From the NCBI RefSeq assembly GCF_003837805.1, contig NZ_RQIT01000001.1:496001-560000 (forward strand): a stretch of 64,000 nt of DNA. Reading direction: 5' to 3'. How positions within the stretch are numbered: position 1 is the first letter of the stretch; every line of letters begins with the position of its first letter. The position numbers were made by a program, and so were the translations under genes. Source of the stretch: Bradyrhizobium sp. RP6. Its GTDB lineage: Bacteria; Pseudomonadota; Alphaproteobacteria; Rhizobiales; Xanthobacteraceae. The notes below the pieces were generated by a model. The model saw only the letters and a list, made by a program, of their open reading frames with translations. It had not been told where the DNA came from and did no database searches. Below, piece by piece: positions 48,316 to 59,802 of this stretch.

Positions 48316-48834
48316 ATGATGAAAGCCGTCGCAACTGCGGCAGATACCGCAGAGCGCGTCTCCGGCCAGCAGGGTTCGGTGCAGTCGCTCTATCTGGAAG
48401 CTTTGACTCTGGTGGAGCGGCTGCATCGCCGGCTCCTCGACGTGATCAAGGATGAATTCGATCGCCGCGGCCGTGCGGACATCAACTCGGTCCAGGCGCT
48501 CTTGCTCTACAACATCGGCGACAAGGAGCTGACCGCGGGCGAGCTGCGCACGCGCGGTTACTATCTCGGCTCCAACGTCTCCTACAATCTGAAGAAGCTC
48601 GTCGAACTCGGCTTCCTCGATCATCAGCGCTCGCGCGTTGATCGCCGCTCGGTGCGCATCCGCCTGACCCCGCAGGGCCAGGAAATCCGCCGCATCGTCG
48701 ATGCGCTCTACCAGAAGCACGTCAAGACGGTGGAGCAGGTCGGCGGCATCTCCGGCGACGAGTTCGCGACCCTCAACAAGTCGCTGCACCGTCTCGAGCG
48801 GTTCTGGACCGACCAGATCCTCTATCGCCTCTGA
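48316..48834 (+). CDS. ldtR: LdtR-type MarR-family regulator
   Basis: A 172-residue winged-helix regulator. The core VQALLLYNIGDKELTAGELRTRGYYLGSNVSYNLKKLVELGF is the LdtR-type HTH known from Liberibacter and Sinorhizobium, where it controls the L,D-transpeptidase gene ldtP and stress tolerance. The wing is YLGSNV...DHQRSRVDRRSVRIRLTPQG. No L,D-transpeptidase gene is adjacent here. Ligand-binding residues are not assigned. Confidence 0.85.
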   Translation: MMKAVATAADTAERVSGQQGSVQSLYLEALTLVERLHRRLLDVIKDEFDRRGRADINSVQALLLYNIGDKELTAGELRTRGYYLGSNVSYNLKKLVELGFLDHQRSRVDRRSVRIRLTPQGQEIRRIVDALYQKHVKTVEQVGGISGDEFATLNKSLHRLERFWTDQILYRL

Positions 48835-49028
48835 GTTTTCTGAAGGGATCAAGGCCAAGCCGGCCCGGAACAAGACCGGCAGCCCTCCCGAACGTGCCTG
48901 ACCTCCCCAAGCGCGCCGGCCCGGATTTTCCGGACCGGTGCGCCTTATGTCTTCGCACCTGCGAAAAAAAGAGCCGGCCTTGAGGAACCAGTTCCGGGCC
49001 CCGCGCTTATCTCCTTCGGATCGGAGGG

Positions 49029-49271
49029 ATGTCGATGCTGGTCGAGCGAGGGCTTCAGGCAATGAACGTGGAACTCGTAAGCGAGGCCTACGGCATCGCC
49101 GCGAATTACCTTCGCCGCTCCGGCGCGATCCCCGACTCGCTGGTCACCGACGAGCGCCTGCTCGGGATTATCGTCAAGCTGACCCAGCACGGCGAATTCA
49201 ACAGGATCAGGCTGGCCAACAAGGCGATCGCCCGGTTCCAGGCGCTGATCGAGGCCAGAGTGGTTGCCTGA
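49029..49271 (+). CDS. Small hypothetical helical protein
   Basis: An 80-residue protein (MSMLVERGLQAMNVELVSEA...) made of amphipathic helices with no membrane segment or known motif. GGAGGG precedes the ATG. Its stop is 37 bp before the next small gene. Function unknown; co-transcription with the next gene likely. Confidence 0.65.
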   Translation: MSMLVERGLQAMNVELVSEAYGIAANYLRRSGAIPDSLVTDERLLGIIVKLTQHGEFNRIRLANKAIARFQALIEARVVA

Positions 49272-49308
49272 TCCAAACCCCCAGAATTGCGACGAACCAG
49301 AGGATGCC

Positions 49309-49530
49309 ATGGAAGCCGCCATCGACCGCATCATGAAGACCTATGACCTGCTCGCCAACCGCACCGCCGCGGCCAGCGAGGAGGCCCGGGCCAAGGTCAC
49401 GAACTACCTCAATACGTTGATGGAAGCCGGCGAGAAGGACCCTCACAGGTTGACGGTTTGCGGCCTGACCTATCTGCGCCAGCTCGACGGCAGCGTGGAT
49501 CCAGTGAAGGCGGGGTATACGGGGCTGTGA
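49309..49530 (+). CDS. Small hypothetical protein
   Basis: A 73-residue protein, MEAAIDRIMKTYDLLANRTA, mostly helical with a single Cys and a short AGYTGL tail. An AGAGG site precedes ATG 49309; the same frame opens from 49264 but the extra codons are weak. Follows the helical protein closely and may be in one operon with it. Function unknown. Confidence 0.6.
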   Translation: MEAAIDRIMKTYDLLANRTAAASEEARAKVTNYLNTLMEAGEKDPHRLTVCGLTYLRQLDGSVDPVKAGYTGL

Positions 49531-49795
49531 GACGGCACCGGGTCCGGCCGGTGACTCTTGGCGCGAGATGAGGCCCACAGCGGCCCTGTCGAGATATTGC
49601 AGAGGGGTGGTTCCATAGAACCGCTCCCGCGCTGAAGACCTCCAATCCCACCACATCTTGCATAAATATCAGGTCCGACCCGCAACCACTTGGCCTGTTG
49701 CGGGCGATGTGGTAGATCGCGCTCGCCGCTTCCGATCGCCACACCAGACCCGCCCGTAGCCCGCCAAAAGCTGCGGCGGTGGAGATATTCGCAAG
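49531..49795. other. Intergenic region before glyA
   Basis: 265 bp without a gene. No riboswitch fold for glycine, which would show two aptamers, is evident from inspection. The glyA promoter lies here. Confidence 0.4.
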
Positions 49796-51094
49796 ATGAC
49801 CGCACCCAAAACCGCCTCCGCGCCCGATTCGTTTTTCACCGCCTCGCTCGAGCAGGCCGACCCGGAAATCGCCGCCGCCATCAAAGGCGAGCTCGGCCGG
49901 CAGCGCCATGAAGTCGAGCTGATCGCCTCCGAGAACATCGTCAGCCGGGCCGTGCTGGAAGCGCAGGGTTCGGTCATGACCAACAAATACGCGGAAGGTT
50001 ATCCGGGTGCGCGCTATTACGGCGGTTGTGAATGGGTCGACGTCGCCGAGAATCTTGCGATCGATCGCGCCAAGAAGCTGTTCGGCGCCAACTTCGCCAA
50101 TGTGCAGCCGAACTCCGGCAGCCAGATGAACCAGGCGGTGTTCCTGGCGCTGCTGCAGCCCGGCGACACCTTCATGGGGCTCGATCTCGCCGCCGGCGGC
50201 CATCTCACCCATGGCTCGCCCGTCAACATGAGCGGCAAGTGGTTCAAGGCCGCGCACTACACTGTGCGCCGCGAGGACCAGATCATCGACATGGATGCGG
50301 TGGCCAAGCAGGCCGAAGAGGTCAAGCCGAAGCTGATCATCGCGGGCGGCTCGGCCTATTCGCGCGCCTGGGACTTCAAGCGTTTCCGCGAGATTGCGGA
50401 CAGCGTCGGGGCGTATCTCCTGGTCGACATGGCGCATTTCGCCGGGCTCGTCGCCGGCGGCGTGCACGCTTCGCCAGTGCCGTACGCGCACGTCACCACG
50501 ACGACGACGCACAAATCGCTGCGCGGTCCGCGCGGCGGCCTCATGCTGTGGAATGAGGAGACGCTGACCAAGAAGCTCAACTCGGCGATCTTCCCGGGCC
50601 TGCAGGGTGGTCCCCTGATGCACGTGATCGCGGCGAAGGCGGTGGCCTTCGGCGAGGCGCTGCGTCCGGACTTCAAGGTCTACGCCAAGAACGTCGTCGA
50701 GAACGCCAAGGCCCTGGCAGAGACCTTGAAGGGCCATGGTCTCGATATCGTCTCCGGCGGCACCGACAATCATCTGATGCTGGTCGATCTCCGGCCGAAG
50801 GGCCTGAAGGGCAACGTCTCGGAGAAGGCACTGGTCCGCGCGGCCATCACCTGCAACAAGAACGGCATTCCCTTCGACCCGGAATCGCCCTTCGTCACTT
50901 CAGGGATCCGGCTCGGCACGCCGGCGGCGACCAGCCGCGGGTTCGGGGTGGCCGAATTCCAGCAGGTCGGCGGCATGATCGCCGAGGTCCTCAACGCGAT
51001 CGCGCAATCCTCCGACGGCAAGGCGCCGCTGGTGGAAGCTGCGATCAAGGAACGGGTCAAGGCGCTCACCGACCGGTTCCCGATCTACCAGTAA
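49796..51094 (+). CDS. glyA: Serine hydroxymethyltransferase
   Basis: GlyA, 432 residues, is the PLP enzyme converting serine and tetrahydrofolate to glycine and 5,10-methylene-THF. Features: [19 protein letters not shown], the PLP Lys in [16 protein letters not shown] and the YPGARYYGG block. It is the first gene before nrdR and the riboflavin genes; an intergenic palindrome follows its stop. Confidence 0.97.
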   Translation: MTAPKTASAPDSFFTASLEQADPEIAAAIKGELGRQRHEVELIASENIVSRAVLEAQGSVMTNKYAEGYPGARYYGGCEWVDVAENLAIDRAKKLFGANFANVQPNSGSQMNQAVFLALLQPGDTFMGLDLAAGGHLTHGSPVNMSGKWFKAAHYTVRREDQIIDMDAVAKQAEEVKPKLIIAGGSAYSRAWDFKRFREIADSVGAYLLVDMAHFAGLVAGGVHASPVPYAHVTTTTTHKSLRGPRGGLMLWNEETLTKKLNSAIFPGLQGGPLMHVIAAKAVAFGEALRPDFKVYAKNVVENAKALAETLKGHGLDIVSGGTDNHLMLVDLRPKGLKGNVSEKALVRAAITCNKNGIPFDPESPFVTSGIRLGTPAATSRGFGVAEFQQVGGMIAEVLNAIAQSSDGKAPLVEAAIKERVKALTDRFPIYQ

Positions 51095-51100
51095 GGCGCC

Positions 51101-51145
51101 GCATGATCCGCAAAAGTGGGCGCCGGTTTTCCGAAAAGATCATGC
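51101..51145. repeat. Palindromic intergenic repeat, GCATGATC type, copy 2
   Basis: GCATGATC (51101-51108) and GATCATGC (51138-51145) flank a centre with GCAAAAGTGGGCGCC and GGTTTTCCGAAAAGA. On the reverse strand it aligns closely with 2132-2180. Confidence 0.75.
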
Positions 51146-51164
51146 GAAAATAAAGGTCACACGG

Positions 51165-51647
51165 ATGCGCTGCCCGAACTGCAACAGTCTGGATACGCAG
51201 GTAAAGGACTCGCGTCCGACCGAGGACTCGTCCGTGATCCGCAGGCGGCGCGTGTGCGTCGCCTGCAATTTCCGCTTCACCACCTTCGAGCGCGTGCAGC
51301 TGCGCGAGCTCACGGTGATCAAGCGCAACGGCCGGCGCGTGCCGTTCGATCGCGACAAGCTGATGCGCTCGGTGCAGATCTCGTTGCGCAAGCGGCAGGT
51401 CGAGCCGGAGCGGGTGGAGAAGATGGTCTCTACCATCGTGCGCGAGCTCGAGACCGGGGGCGAGGCCGAGATCTCCTCGGAGGTGATCGGCGAGACCGTG
51501 ATGGAGCATCTGCGCACGCTGGACGACGTGGCCTACGTGCGCTTTGCCTCCGTCTACCGCAATTTCCGCGAAGCCAAGGATTTCGCCGACGTGCTCGGCG
51601 AGCTCTCCGGTGAGGAGGAAGCGCGGCTCGCCGCGATCCGCAAATGA
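51165..51647 (+). CDS. nrdR: Transcriptional repressor NrdR
   Basis: NrdR, 160 residues, is the repressor of ribonucleotide reductase genes. The N-terminal zinc ribbon has CPNCNS and CVACNFRF Cys pairs, followed by the ATP-cone domain with RLREL-type ([22 protein letters not shown]). It senses ATP/dATP. Its stop overlaps the ribD start (ATGA), so nrdR and ribD are coupled. Confidence 0.96.
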   Translation: MRCPNCNSLDTQVKDSRPTEDSSVIRRRRVCVACNFRFTTFERVQLRELTVIKRNGRRVPFDRDKLMRSVQISLRKRQVEPERVEKMVSTIVRELETGGEAEISSEVIGETVMEHLRTLDDVAYVRFASVYRNFREAKDFADVLGELSGEEEARLAAIRK

Positions 51648-52792
51648 TCTTCCGCATCCTGGAAGACCAGTTCGCGCAGAAGGCCCGCGAGGCCAAGGAC
51701 GCCGATCGCCGCTTCATGGAGCTGGCGCTCTCGCTGGGCAAGCGCGGGCAGGGGCGGACCTGGCCCAATCCGGCCGTGGGTGCCGTCATCGTCAAGGACG
51801 GCGTCATCGTCGGCCGCGGCTGGACGCAGCCTGGAGGGCGACCGCATGGTGAGCCCGAGGCCTTGCGGCGCGCGGGGGAGGCGGCGCGTGGCGCCACGCT
51901 CTATGTCACCTTGGAGCCATGCTCGCATTTCGGCAAGTCGCCGCCCTGCGCCGATGCGGTGATCGCAGCGGGCATCAAGCGGGTGGTGGCGGCGATCGAG
52001 GATCCAAATCCTGAGGTCGCGGGCCAGGGGCATGCGCGTCTGCGCGCTGCCGGCATCAATGTGGATGTGGGTCCTTGCGCGGCGGAGGCTGCCTTCGACC
52101 ATGCCGGCCATTTCCGCCGCATCAGGGATCACCGCCCTCACGTGATCCTCAAGCTCGCGGTTTCGCCCGACGGCAAGATCGGCGCGGCCGGCGGCAATCC
52201 GCTCGCGATCACGGGCGAAGCCGCGCGCGACCGCGTGCATCTCCTCCGCGCGCACAGCGATGCGATCCTGGTCGGCATCGGAACGGTGCTGGCGGACGAT
52301 CCGCTTCTCACCTGCCGCCTGCCGGGCATGATGGCGCGCTCGCCGGTGCGCGTGGTGCTCGACCAGAGCCTGCGCATTTCCGCATCGAGCCAGCTCGTGC
52401 GATCCGCGCGCGAGACGCCGCTCTGGGTGGTAGGGTCCGAGCTCGCCGAGGCTGCTGCCGCCATGCGGCTTGGTGCGGCCGGTGCGCAGATCATTCGCGT
52501 GTCGCCGAAGGGCGCGTCCGGGCTCGATCTTGCGGCCGCGCTGCACGCGCTGGCCGAGAAAGGGATCACGCGGCTGATGGTCGAGGGCGGCAGCCGTGTC
52601 GCCGCGTCCTTCGTCGCGGCCAATCTCGTCGACGAGATCTGGCTGTTCCGGGGGGCGGAAGCGGTGGGCAGTGGCGGCGTCGATGCGCTCGATGCATTGC
52701 CCCTGTCGAAAATCACGCAGTCGCCGGCCTACAAGGTTCATGCTAGCGAGACCTTCGGCAAGGATACTCTCACCATCTACGAGCGCGCCTAA
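51644..52792 (+). CDS. ribD: Bifunctional riboflavin-biosynthesis deaminase/reductase
   Basis: RibD, 382 residues, deaminates and then reduces the pyrimidine intermediate in riboflavin synthesis. Deaminase domain (about 20-160): zinc ligands in [15 protein letters not shown] and [16 protein letters not shown]. Reductase domain (about 165-380): [28 protein letters not shown] and [13 protein letters not shown]. The start may be later than the coupled ATG 51644. The stop overlaps ribE by one base (TAATG). Confidence 0.95.
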   Translation: MIFRILEDQFAQKAREAKDADRRFMELALSLGKRGQGRTWPNPAVGAVIVKDGVIVGRGWTQPGGRPHGEPEALRRAGEAARGATLYVTLEPCSHFGKSPPCADAVIAAGIKRVVAAIEDPNPEVAGQGHARLRAAGINVDVGPCAAEAAFDHAGHFRRIRDHRPHVILKLAVSPDGKIGAAGGNPLAITGEAARDRVHLLRAHSDAILVGIGTVLADDPLLTCRLPGMMARSPVRVVLDQSLRISASSQLVRSARETPLWVVGSELAEAAAAMRLGAAGAQIIRVSPKGASGLDLAAALHALAEKGITRLMVEGGSRVAASFVAANLVDEIWLFRGAEAVGSGGVDALDALPLSKITQSPAYKVHASETFGKDTLTIYERA

Positions 52793-53415
52793 TGTTCACC
52801 GGCATTGTCACCGATATCGGCGAGATCGTCAGCTTCACGCCCACGGCGCAGGGGCAGCTGCATCGCCTGCGCATCGCCTGCCGCTACGATCAGAGCACGA
52901 TTGCCGACGGCGCCTCAATCGCCTGCAACGGCGTCTGCCTGACGGTGGTTGCCTCGGGCGTGGAAGGCGGCAGGGGATCTGCTCAAAGGACCTGGTTCGA
53001 CGTCGATACCGCCGCCGAGACGCTGGCGCTGACGACCGCCAAGCACTGGAGGGTGGGGACGAAGCTCAACCTGGAGCGCGCGCTGAAGATCGGCGATGAG
53101 CTTGGCGGACATATCGTCGCCGGCCATGCCGACGGCATCGCGACGCTTCTCAGCCGCGAGGATCTGCCCGACATGGCGCGGTTCGAGCTCTCCACCACGC
53201 GGGGGCTGGCGCGTTTCATCGCCACCAAGGGCTCGATCACGCTCGACGGCGTGTCGCTCACGGTCAATACGGTCAAGGACGTGAGCTTTTCGGTGCTGAT
53301 CATCCCGCACACGCTGACGGTCACGACGATCGGCACCTGGAAGGCGGGGGACGAGGTCAATATCGAGGTCGACCTGATGGCCCGCTACGCGGCGCGGCTG
53401 ACGGAGATGAAGTGA
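52792..53415 (+). CDS. ribE: Riboflavin synthase alpha subunit
   Basis: RibE, 207 residues, dismutates 6,7-dimethyl-8-ribityllumazine to riboflavin. Two lumazine-binding repeats are seen: [15 protein letters not shown] with GASIACNGVCLTVV, then LGGHIVAGHADGIA and GSITLDGVSLTVN. Length is standard. An intergenic repeat separates it from ribH. Confidence 0.94.
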   Translation: MFTGIVTDIGEIVSFTPTAQGQLHRLRIACRYDQSTIADGASIACNGVCLTVVASGVEGGRGSAQRTWFDVDTAAETLALTTAKHWRVGTKLNLERALKIGDELGGHIVAGHADGIATLLSREDLPDMARFELSTTRGLARFIATKGSITLDGVSLTVNTVKDVSFSVLIIPHTLTVTTIGTWKAGDEVNIEVDLMARYAARLTEMK

Positions 53416-53430
53416 CGGTGAGCAAAGATC

Positions 53431-53512
53431 GTCATGCGCGGGCTTGACCCGCGCATCCATCCTCTTAAGAGGGGCTAGCCCGATGGATTGCCGGGTCAAG
53501 CCCGGCAATGAC
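53431..53512. repeat. Intergenic repeat, GTCATTGCCGGG type, copy 2
   Basis: GTCATGCGCGGGCTTGACCC, a centre with CCATCCTCTTAAGAGG, and GGATTGCCGGGTCAAGCCCG ending CAATGAC. It is the same unit as 20918-20990 in the opposite orientation. It lies between ribE and ribH. Confidence 0.8.
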
Positions 53513-53526
53513 AGAATAGGTTGACC

Positions 53527-54018
53527 ATGGCAGACGCGCGGCGCGCACCCCTGAAGGACCAGACCGACATTTCCGGCGCGCGCGCGCTGGTTGTCGAGGC
53601 GCGGTTCTATGACGATCTCCAGGACGCGCTTCTGGATGGCGCGGTGACTGAACTGAAGGCGGCCGGCCTGACCCATGACGTCATCACGGTTCCCGGTGCG
53701 CTGGAAATCCCGGCGGCTGTCGCCATCGCGGTCGATGCCGCGGCGGCGAACGGCAAGCCCTATGATGCGGTGATCGCGCTCGGTTGCGTGATCCGTGGCG
53801 ACACCATTCATTTCGAGATCGTGTCGCAGGAATCCTCGCGGGCGCTGATGGACCTCGCGGTGGCGCGAAAACTGCCGCTCGGCAACGGCATTCTCACCGT
53901 CAACACCGAGGCGCAGGCCTGGGCGCGGGCGCGCGCCAGCGAGCTCAACAAGGGCGGCGATGCCGCGCGCGCCGCGCTGGCGATGCTGCGCATCAAACGC
54001 CGCCTTGCGCAGGCCTGA
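53527..54018 (+). CDS. ribH: 6,7-dimethyl-8-ribityllumazine synthase
   Basis: RibH, 163 residues, condenses 5-amino-6-ribitylamino-uracil with dihydroxybutanone phosphate. Family blocks: [55 protein letters not shown] and [17 protein letters not shown]. It forms large oligomers. ATG 53527 follows TTG 53521. Continues the riboflavin cluster into nusB. Confidence 0.95.
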   Translation: MADARRAPLKDQTDISGARALVVEARFYDDLQDALLDGAVTELKAAGLTHDVITVPGALEIPAAVAIAVDAAAANGKPYDAVIALGCVIRGDTIHFEIVSQESSRALMDLAVARKLPLGNGILTVNTEAQAWARARASELNKGGDAARAALAMLRIKRRLAQA

Positions 54019-54022
54019 AGCC

Positions 54023-54520
54023 ATGGCCGACAACAGCAAGAAGCCGGCAGGCACTCCGGAGAAGAAGGCGAACCGGCGCGGTGCGGCGCGGCTCGCAGCC
54101 GTGCAGGCGCTGTACCAGATGGATATCGCCGGTGCCGGTATCAACGACATCTTCGCCGAGTTCGAGAGCCACTGGCTCGGCAACGAGGTCGAGGGCGACA
54201 CTTACCTGCCGGCTGAGGCGGCGTTCTTCCGCGACGTCGTTTCGGGTGTGGTACGGGACCAGAAGAAGCTCGATCCGCTGATCGACGAGGCGTTGTCGAA
54301 GGGCTGGCCCTTGAAGCGGATCGAGGCCATCCTGCGCGCGGTGCTGCGGGCCGGGGCCTATGAGCTCCAGCAGCGCAAGGACGTGCCGGGCCGGGTGGTG
54401 GTTTCGGAATATGTCGACGTCGCCAATGCCTTCGTCGACCGCGAGGAGACCGGCATGGTCAACGCAGTGCTCGACCAGATCGGCCGCCAGTTCCGTGGCG
54501 ACGAGTTCGGGCGGGGGTAA
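54023..54520 (+). CDS. nusB: Transcription antitermination protein NusB
   Basis: NusB, 165 residues, binds boxA RNA with NusE in rRNA antitermination. Sequence blocks: RRGAARLAAVQALYQMDIAGA, DKKLDPLIDEAL-type VVRDQKKLDPLIDEALSKGW, RIEAILRAVLRAGAYEL and VVVSEYVDVANAFVDREETG. Start ATG 54023 is 4 bp after ribH; a longer frame lies inside ribH. In many alphaproteobacteria ribH-nusB-thiL is conserved. Confidence 0.95.
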   Translation: MADNSKKPAGTPEKKANRRGAARLAAVQALYQMDIAGAGINDIFAEFESHWLGNEVEGDTYLPAEAAFFRDVVSGVVRDQKKLDPLIDEALSKGWPLKRIEAILRAVLRAGAYELQQRKDVPGRVVVSEYVDVANAFVDREETGMVNAVLDQIGRQFRGDEFGRG

Positions 54521-54542
54521 TTGAGACGACTTCCGCCGTTGC

Positions 54543-54663
54543 CGTCACCCTGAGGTGCCGGAGCGAAGCGGAGGCCTCGAAGGGCGGCGGCGTGCCGCGC
54601 TGAGGACGCACCTTGGCCGTGCATCCTTCGAGGCTCGCAAGGGCTCGCACCTCAGGATGACGG
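54543..54663. repeat. Intergenic repeat between nusB and thiL
   Basis: Begins CGTCACCCTGAGGTGCCGGA and ends CACCTCAGGATGACGG, an inverted repeat with inner GGCCTCGAAGG and CCTTCGAGGCTC. It is the wording of a well-known alphaproteobacterial intergenic palindrome. Confidence 0.7.
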
Positions 54664-54673
54664 GTCTGCTATC

Positions 54674-55675
54674 GTGAAACAGGACAACAGCCAGGCTTCC
54701 GCCGAAGACTCCCTCATCGCGCGCTATTTCAAGCCGCTGGCGACCGATCCCGGCGCATTCGGGCTCGTCGATGACGCCGCAGTCCTGTCGTCATCCGGCG
54801 AGGACATCGTCGTCACCACCGACGCCGTCGTTGAGGGCGTGCATTATCTTGCCGACGATCCGCCCGGGACCATCGCGCGCAAGGCGCTGCGGGTGAACCT
54901 GTCCGATCTCGCCGCCAAGGGCGCGGTGCCGGCCGGTTTCGCGCTGACGCTGGCGCTGCGCAGCCGAGAGGATGCCTGGCTCCGTCCCTTTGCGGACGCG
55001 CTGGGCGAGGACGCCAGGACATTCGCATGCCCGCTGCTCGGCGGCGATACCGTGTCGACGCCAGGGCCTCAGATGATCTCGATCACTGCCTTTGGCCGCG
55101 TGCCGCAGGGGCGGATGGTCGGGCGCACCGGTGCAAAGTCAGGGGATTGCATCCTCGTGACGGGAACGATCGGCGATGCTGCGCTCGGTCTCGACGTGCT
55201 CACCGGCGGTGCCGCTGCCGCAGCGCTCGCGTCCGATCCTGCCGCGAGGGAAGCCCTGGTCTCGCGCTATCGGGTGCCGCAGCCGCGCAACGTGCTGGCG
55301 CGGGCGGTGCGCGACCATGCGACCGCAGCAATGGACGTCTCCGATGGTCTCGCTGGCGATCTGGCCAAACTCTGTGCAGCGTCCGGGGTTTCGGCTTCGG
55401 TCGACGTGACAAGCGTGCCGCTCTCGGCGGCGGCGGCCGGCCTGCTCGCAAGCAACGTCGTTTGCGTCGAGACGCTGCTTGCGGGGGGCGATGACTACGA
55501 GGTGCTGTGCACCGTTCCGCCGGCGCAAAGCGACGCGCTGGTCGCCGCTGGGCGGGCCAGGGGCGTTGCGGTGACCGTGATCGGCAGGATCGTGCAGGGT
55601 CGTGAGCGGCCGCGCTTCCTGGACGGGCAGGGCCAGGAACTACCCTTGACGCGGCTGTCCTACAGCCACTTCTAG
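54674..55675 (+). CDS. thiL: Thiamine-monophosphate kinase
   Basis: ThiL, 333 residues, phosphorylates thiamine monophosphate to thiamine diphosphate with ATP. Family features: DDAAVL, VVTTDAVVEGVHYLADDPPG, LRVNLSDLAAKGAVP, and LLGGDTVSTPG, ending with the C-terminal domain and DDYEVLCT. The start is GTG 54674 just after the repeat. Normal length. Confidence 0.93.
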   Translation: MKQDNSQASAEDSLIARYFKPLATDPGAFGLVDDAAVLSSSGEDIVVTTDAVVEGVHYLADDPPGTIARKALRVNLSDLAAKGAVPAGFALTLALRSREDAWLRPFADALGEDARTFACPLLGGDTVSTPGPQMISITAFGRVPQGRMVGRTGAKSGDCILVTGTIGDAALGLDVLTGGAAAAALASDPAAREALVSRYRVPQPRNVLARAVRDHATAAMDVSDGLAGDLAKLCAASGVSASVDVTSVPLSAAAAGLLASNVVCVETLLAGGDDYEVLCTVPPAQSDALVAAGRARGVAVTVIGRIVQGRERPRFLDGQGQELPLTRLSYSHF

Positions 55676-55800
55676 GAATTGCTCCAGACCGGCATCTTGG
55701 TTCTCAGCACTTGGTCCTAAATACCTGCCGAGATCGGCGCTTTCGGCCTTATCCGGCGTTGCACCCTCTATTTGATTTTGGCAAGCTCGCAACCGACTGA

Positions 55801-55828
55801 GGCCGCCCCTTTTGGGCAAGGGGCGGCC
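55801..55828 (+). terminator. Strong hairpin between thiL and hppA
   Basis: GGCCGCCCCTT (55801-55811) and AAGGGGCGGCC (55818-55828) form an 11-bp stem with a 6-nt loop, about 83 bp before hppA. It may end thiL transcription or attenuate hppA. A short T-containing tail TTGTTCG follows. Confidence 0.6.
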
Positions 55829-55910
55829 TTGTTCGAAATCAAGGCGCCGCACCGCACGACGGACAACAAAAGGCGCCGGGGGTACATCAAGGATCTGAGG
55901 CAAAAATCAC

Positions 55911-58031
<2,121 letters not shown>

Positions 58032-58057
58032 GCCGCGTCACAAATTGGCACGACAAA

Positions 58058-58086
58058 CCCCCGCGGTGCGAGCCGCGGGGGTTTTT
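58058..58086 (+). terminator. Intrinsic terminator of hppA
   Basis: CCCCCGCGG (58058-58066), loop TGCGAG, CCGCGGGGG (58073-58081), then TTTTT. A classic Rho-independent terminator. Confidence 0.9.
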
Positions 58087-58205
58087 GGTTCACGATATCG
58101 TTCCTTCGCAGCTGCATTGTCGCAGCGGAACTGTGAGATCAATTACAAAGTGTCTTCCCTCGGAGGGCTACCCTGCAGGTGCTGTCTCACCCACTGGAGG
58201 GAAGA

Positions 58206-59753
58206 ATGACGCAAGCTGTAAACCTGAATCCACGACACGGGAAAGCCGGACGCCAGCCGACCAGGGCCGGTCTGAAACCGCCCAGCGCCAATGCAGACCC
58301 CGGCTTGTTCGGCAGGATGTTCGACTTGCCGGCCTTTACGGCGCCGGAGGCTGCGCTGCAGGCGCTTGCCGCCGCGATGAAGGACGCCGCTCCGGACGAT
58401 GTGACCGGTGACAACTCCAACATTCCGTCGGGCTTCACCTATCTCGGCCAATTCGTCGATCATGACATTACGCTTGATCTCACTTCGCTTGCCGAGAAGC
58501 AGGAGGATCCCAACGCGACCACAAACTTCCGCACGCCGAGGCTCGATCTGGACAGCATCTACGGTCTGGGACCGGATGGCAGCCCTCAACTCTACGCGCG
58601 CGACTCCAACAACGTCACACAGCCCGGGCCGAGATTCCTGCTCGGCAAGACAGAGCCCACGCCGCGCGCGGCCGGCGTCTTTCCGAATGATCTGACGCGG
58701 AATTCGGAAGGGCGAGCCCTGATCGGCGACCATCGCAATGACGAGAATCTGCTGGTCGCGCAGACGCACCTTGCGTTTCTGAAATTCCACAACAAGGTCG
58801 TCGACATGCTCGCGGCCGGCCCCAACGCGCCGGCGCCCGACAAGCTCTTCTCTGAAGCACGAAAGCTGGTGACTTGGCACTATCAATGGATGGTGCTGCA
58901 CGATTTCGTCGAGCGCTTAACGGAGAAGGGCATCGTCGCCAAGATTCTGCACGAGGGCCGGAAGTTCTATCGATTCCAGAAGGTGCCCTATATGCCGGTC
59001 GAGTTCTCGGCGGCAGCTTACCGGCTGGGACACAGCATGGTTCGCGAGACCTACAGCCACAACCATGTGTTCACGCCCGGCGGCTTTGCTGCGGCGAGCC
59101 TCAATCTCGAGTTCTTCTTCTCCGGGCTCTCCGGCCGCATCCTGGGCGAAATTGCCGGCACTACTCCCAATGCGCCCAATTCCCCACCCAACGTCAGCAC
59201 CTTGCCCACGGACTGGATCATCGACTGGAGCCGCTTCTACGAATTCGATCCGGCGATCGCGCCGACGCCAAACTTCCTGTTCAATCATTCGCGCAAGATC
59301 GATCCGTTCCTGATTCCGAAATTGCACGATCTTCCAGGCGGCGGCGGTAGCCTGCCGCTCCGCAACCTGCAGCGCGGAGTCAATCTCGGATTGCCGTCTG
59401 GTCAAGACGTGGCTCGTGCGATGGGGATACCAGTGCTCAAGCCGGCGGAGATCGCAACCGGCACTGACGGCGCGGCTGCGGCCGCGCATGGCTTCGATCG
59501 AAAGACGCCGCTTTGGTACTATATCCTCAAAGAGGCCCAGGTGAAGAGCGGCGGTCTTCGGCTCGGTCCGGTCGGCGCGCGTATCGTGGCCGAGGTGTTC
59601 ATCGGCATCGTCGCCGGCGATAACCAATCCTATCTCAGCCAGCGGAGCTGGAAGCCGACGCTGCCGGCGAAGACTCCGGGCACGTTCCTGATGAGCGATC
59701 TCTTACGCTTCGTCGGAGATATCAGTCCGATCGACGGGGTCACGACCGGATAG
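58206..59753 (+). CDS. Animal-type haem peroxidase
   Basis: A 515-residue member of the peroxidase-cyclooxygenase (animal haem peroxidase) superfamily. The distal His86 lies in YLGQFVDHDITLD with the haem-linked Asp before it, the distal Arg177 in GDHRNDENLLVAQTHLAF and the proximal His276 in AYRLGHSMVRETYSHNHVF. A strong GGAGGGAAG site precedes ATG 58206. No signal peptide is seen, so export would need another route. Function in bacteria is poorly known; some partners act in defence or cross-linking. Confidence 0.88.
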   Translation: MTQAVNLNPRHGKAGRQPTRAGLKPPSANADPGLFGRMFDLPAFTAPEAALQALAAAMKDAAPDDVTGDNSNIPSGFTYLGQFVDHDITLDLTSLAEKQEDPNATTNFRTPRLDLDSIYGLGPDGSPQLYARDSNNVTQPGPRFLLGKTEPTPRAAGVFPNDLTRNSEGRALIGDHRNDENLLVAQTHLAFLKFHNKVVDMLAAGPNAPAPDKLFSEARKLVTWHYQWMVLHDFVERLTEKGIVAKILHEGRKFYRFQKVPYMPVEFSAAAYRLGHSMVRETYSHNHVFTPGGFAAASLNLEFFFSGLSGRILGEIAGTTPNAPNSPPNVSTLPTDWIIDWSRFYEFDPAIAPTPNFLFNHSRKIDPFLIPKLHDLPGGGGSLPLRNLQRGVNLGLPSGQDVARAMGIPVLKPAEIATGTDGAAAAAHGFDRKTPLWYYILKEAQVKSGGLRLGPVGARIVAEVFIGIVAGDNQSYLSQRSWKPTLPAKTPGTFLMSDLLRFVGDISPIDGVTTG

Positions 59754-59764
59754 CAGTTGCTCAA

Positions 59765-59794
59765 GTCCCGGATGCCGCAGGCGGCATCCGGGAC
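59765..59794. terminator. Bidirectional hairpin between convergent genes
   Basis: GTCCCGGATGCCGC (59765-59778) and GCGGCATCCGGGAC (59781-59794) are perfect reverse complements, giving a long stem between the haem peroxidase and the leftward binding-protein gene. Confidence 0.6.
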
Positions 59795-59802
59795 ACGAGA
59801 AA

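Noticed and set aside
49531..49795. Possible glycine riboswitch before glyA
   Set aside because: No tandem aptamer pattern could be seen by eye; covariance model search would be decisive.
51560..51650. Possible FMN riboswitch before ribD
   Set aside because: ribD overlaps nrdR by 4 bp, so there is no room, and no RFN-like conserved blocks are visible.
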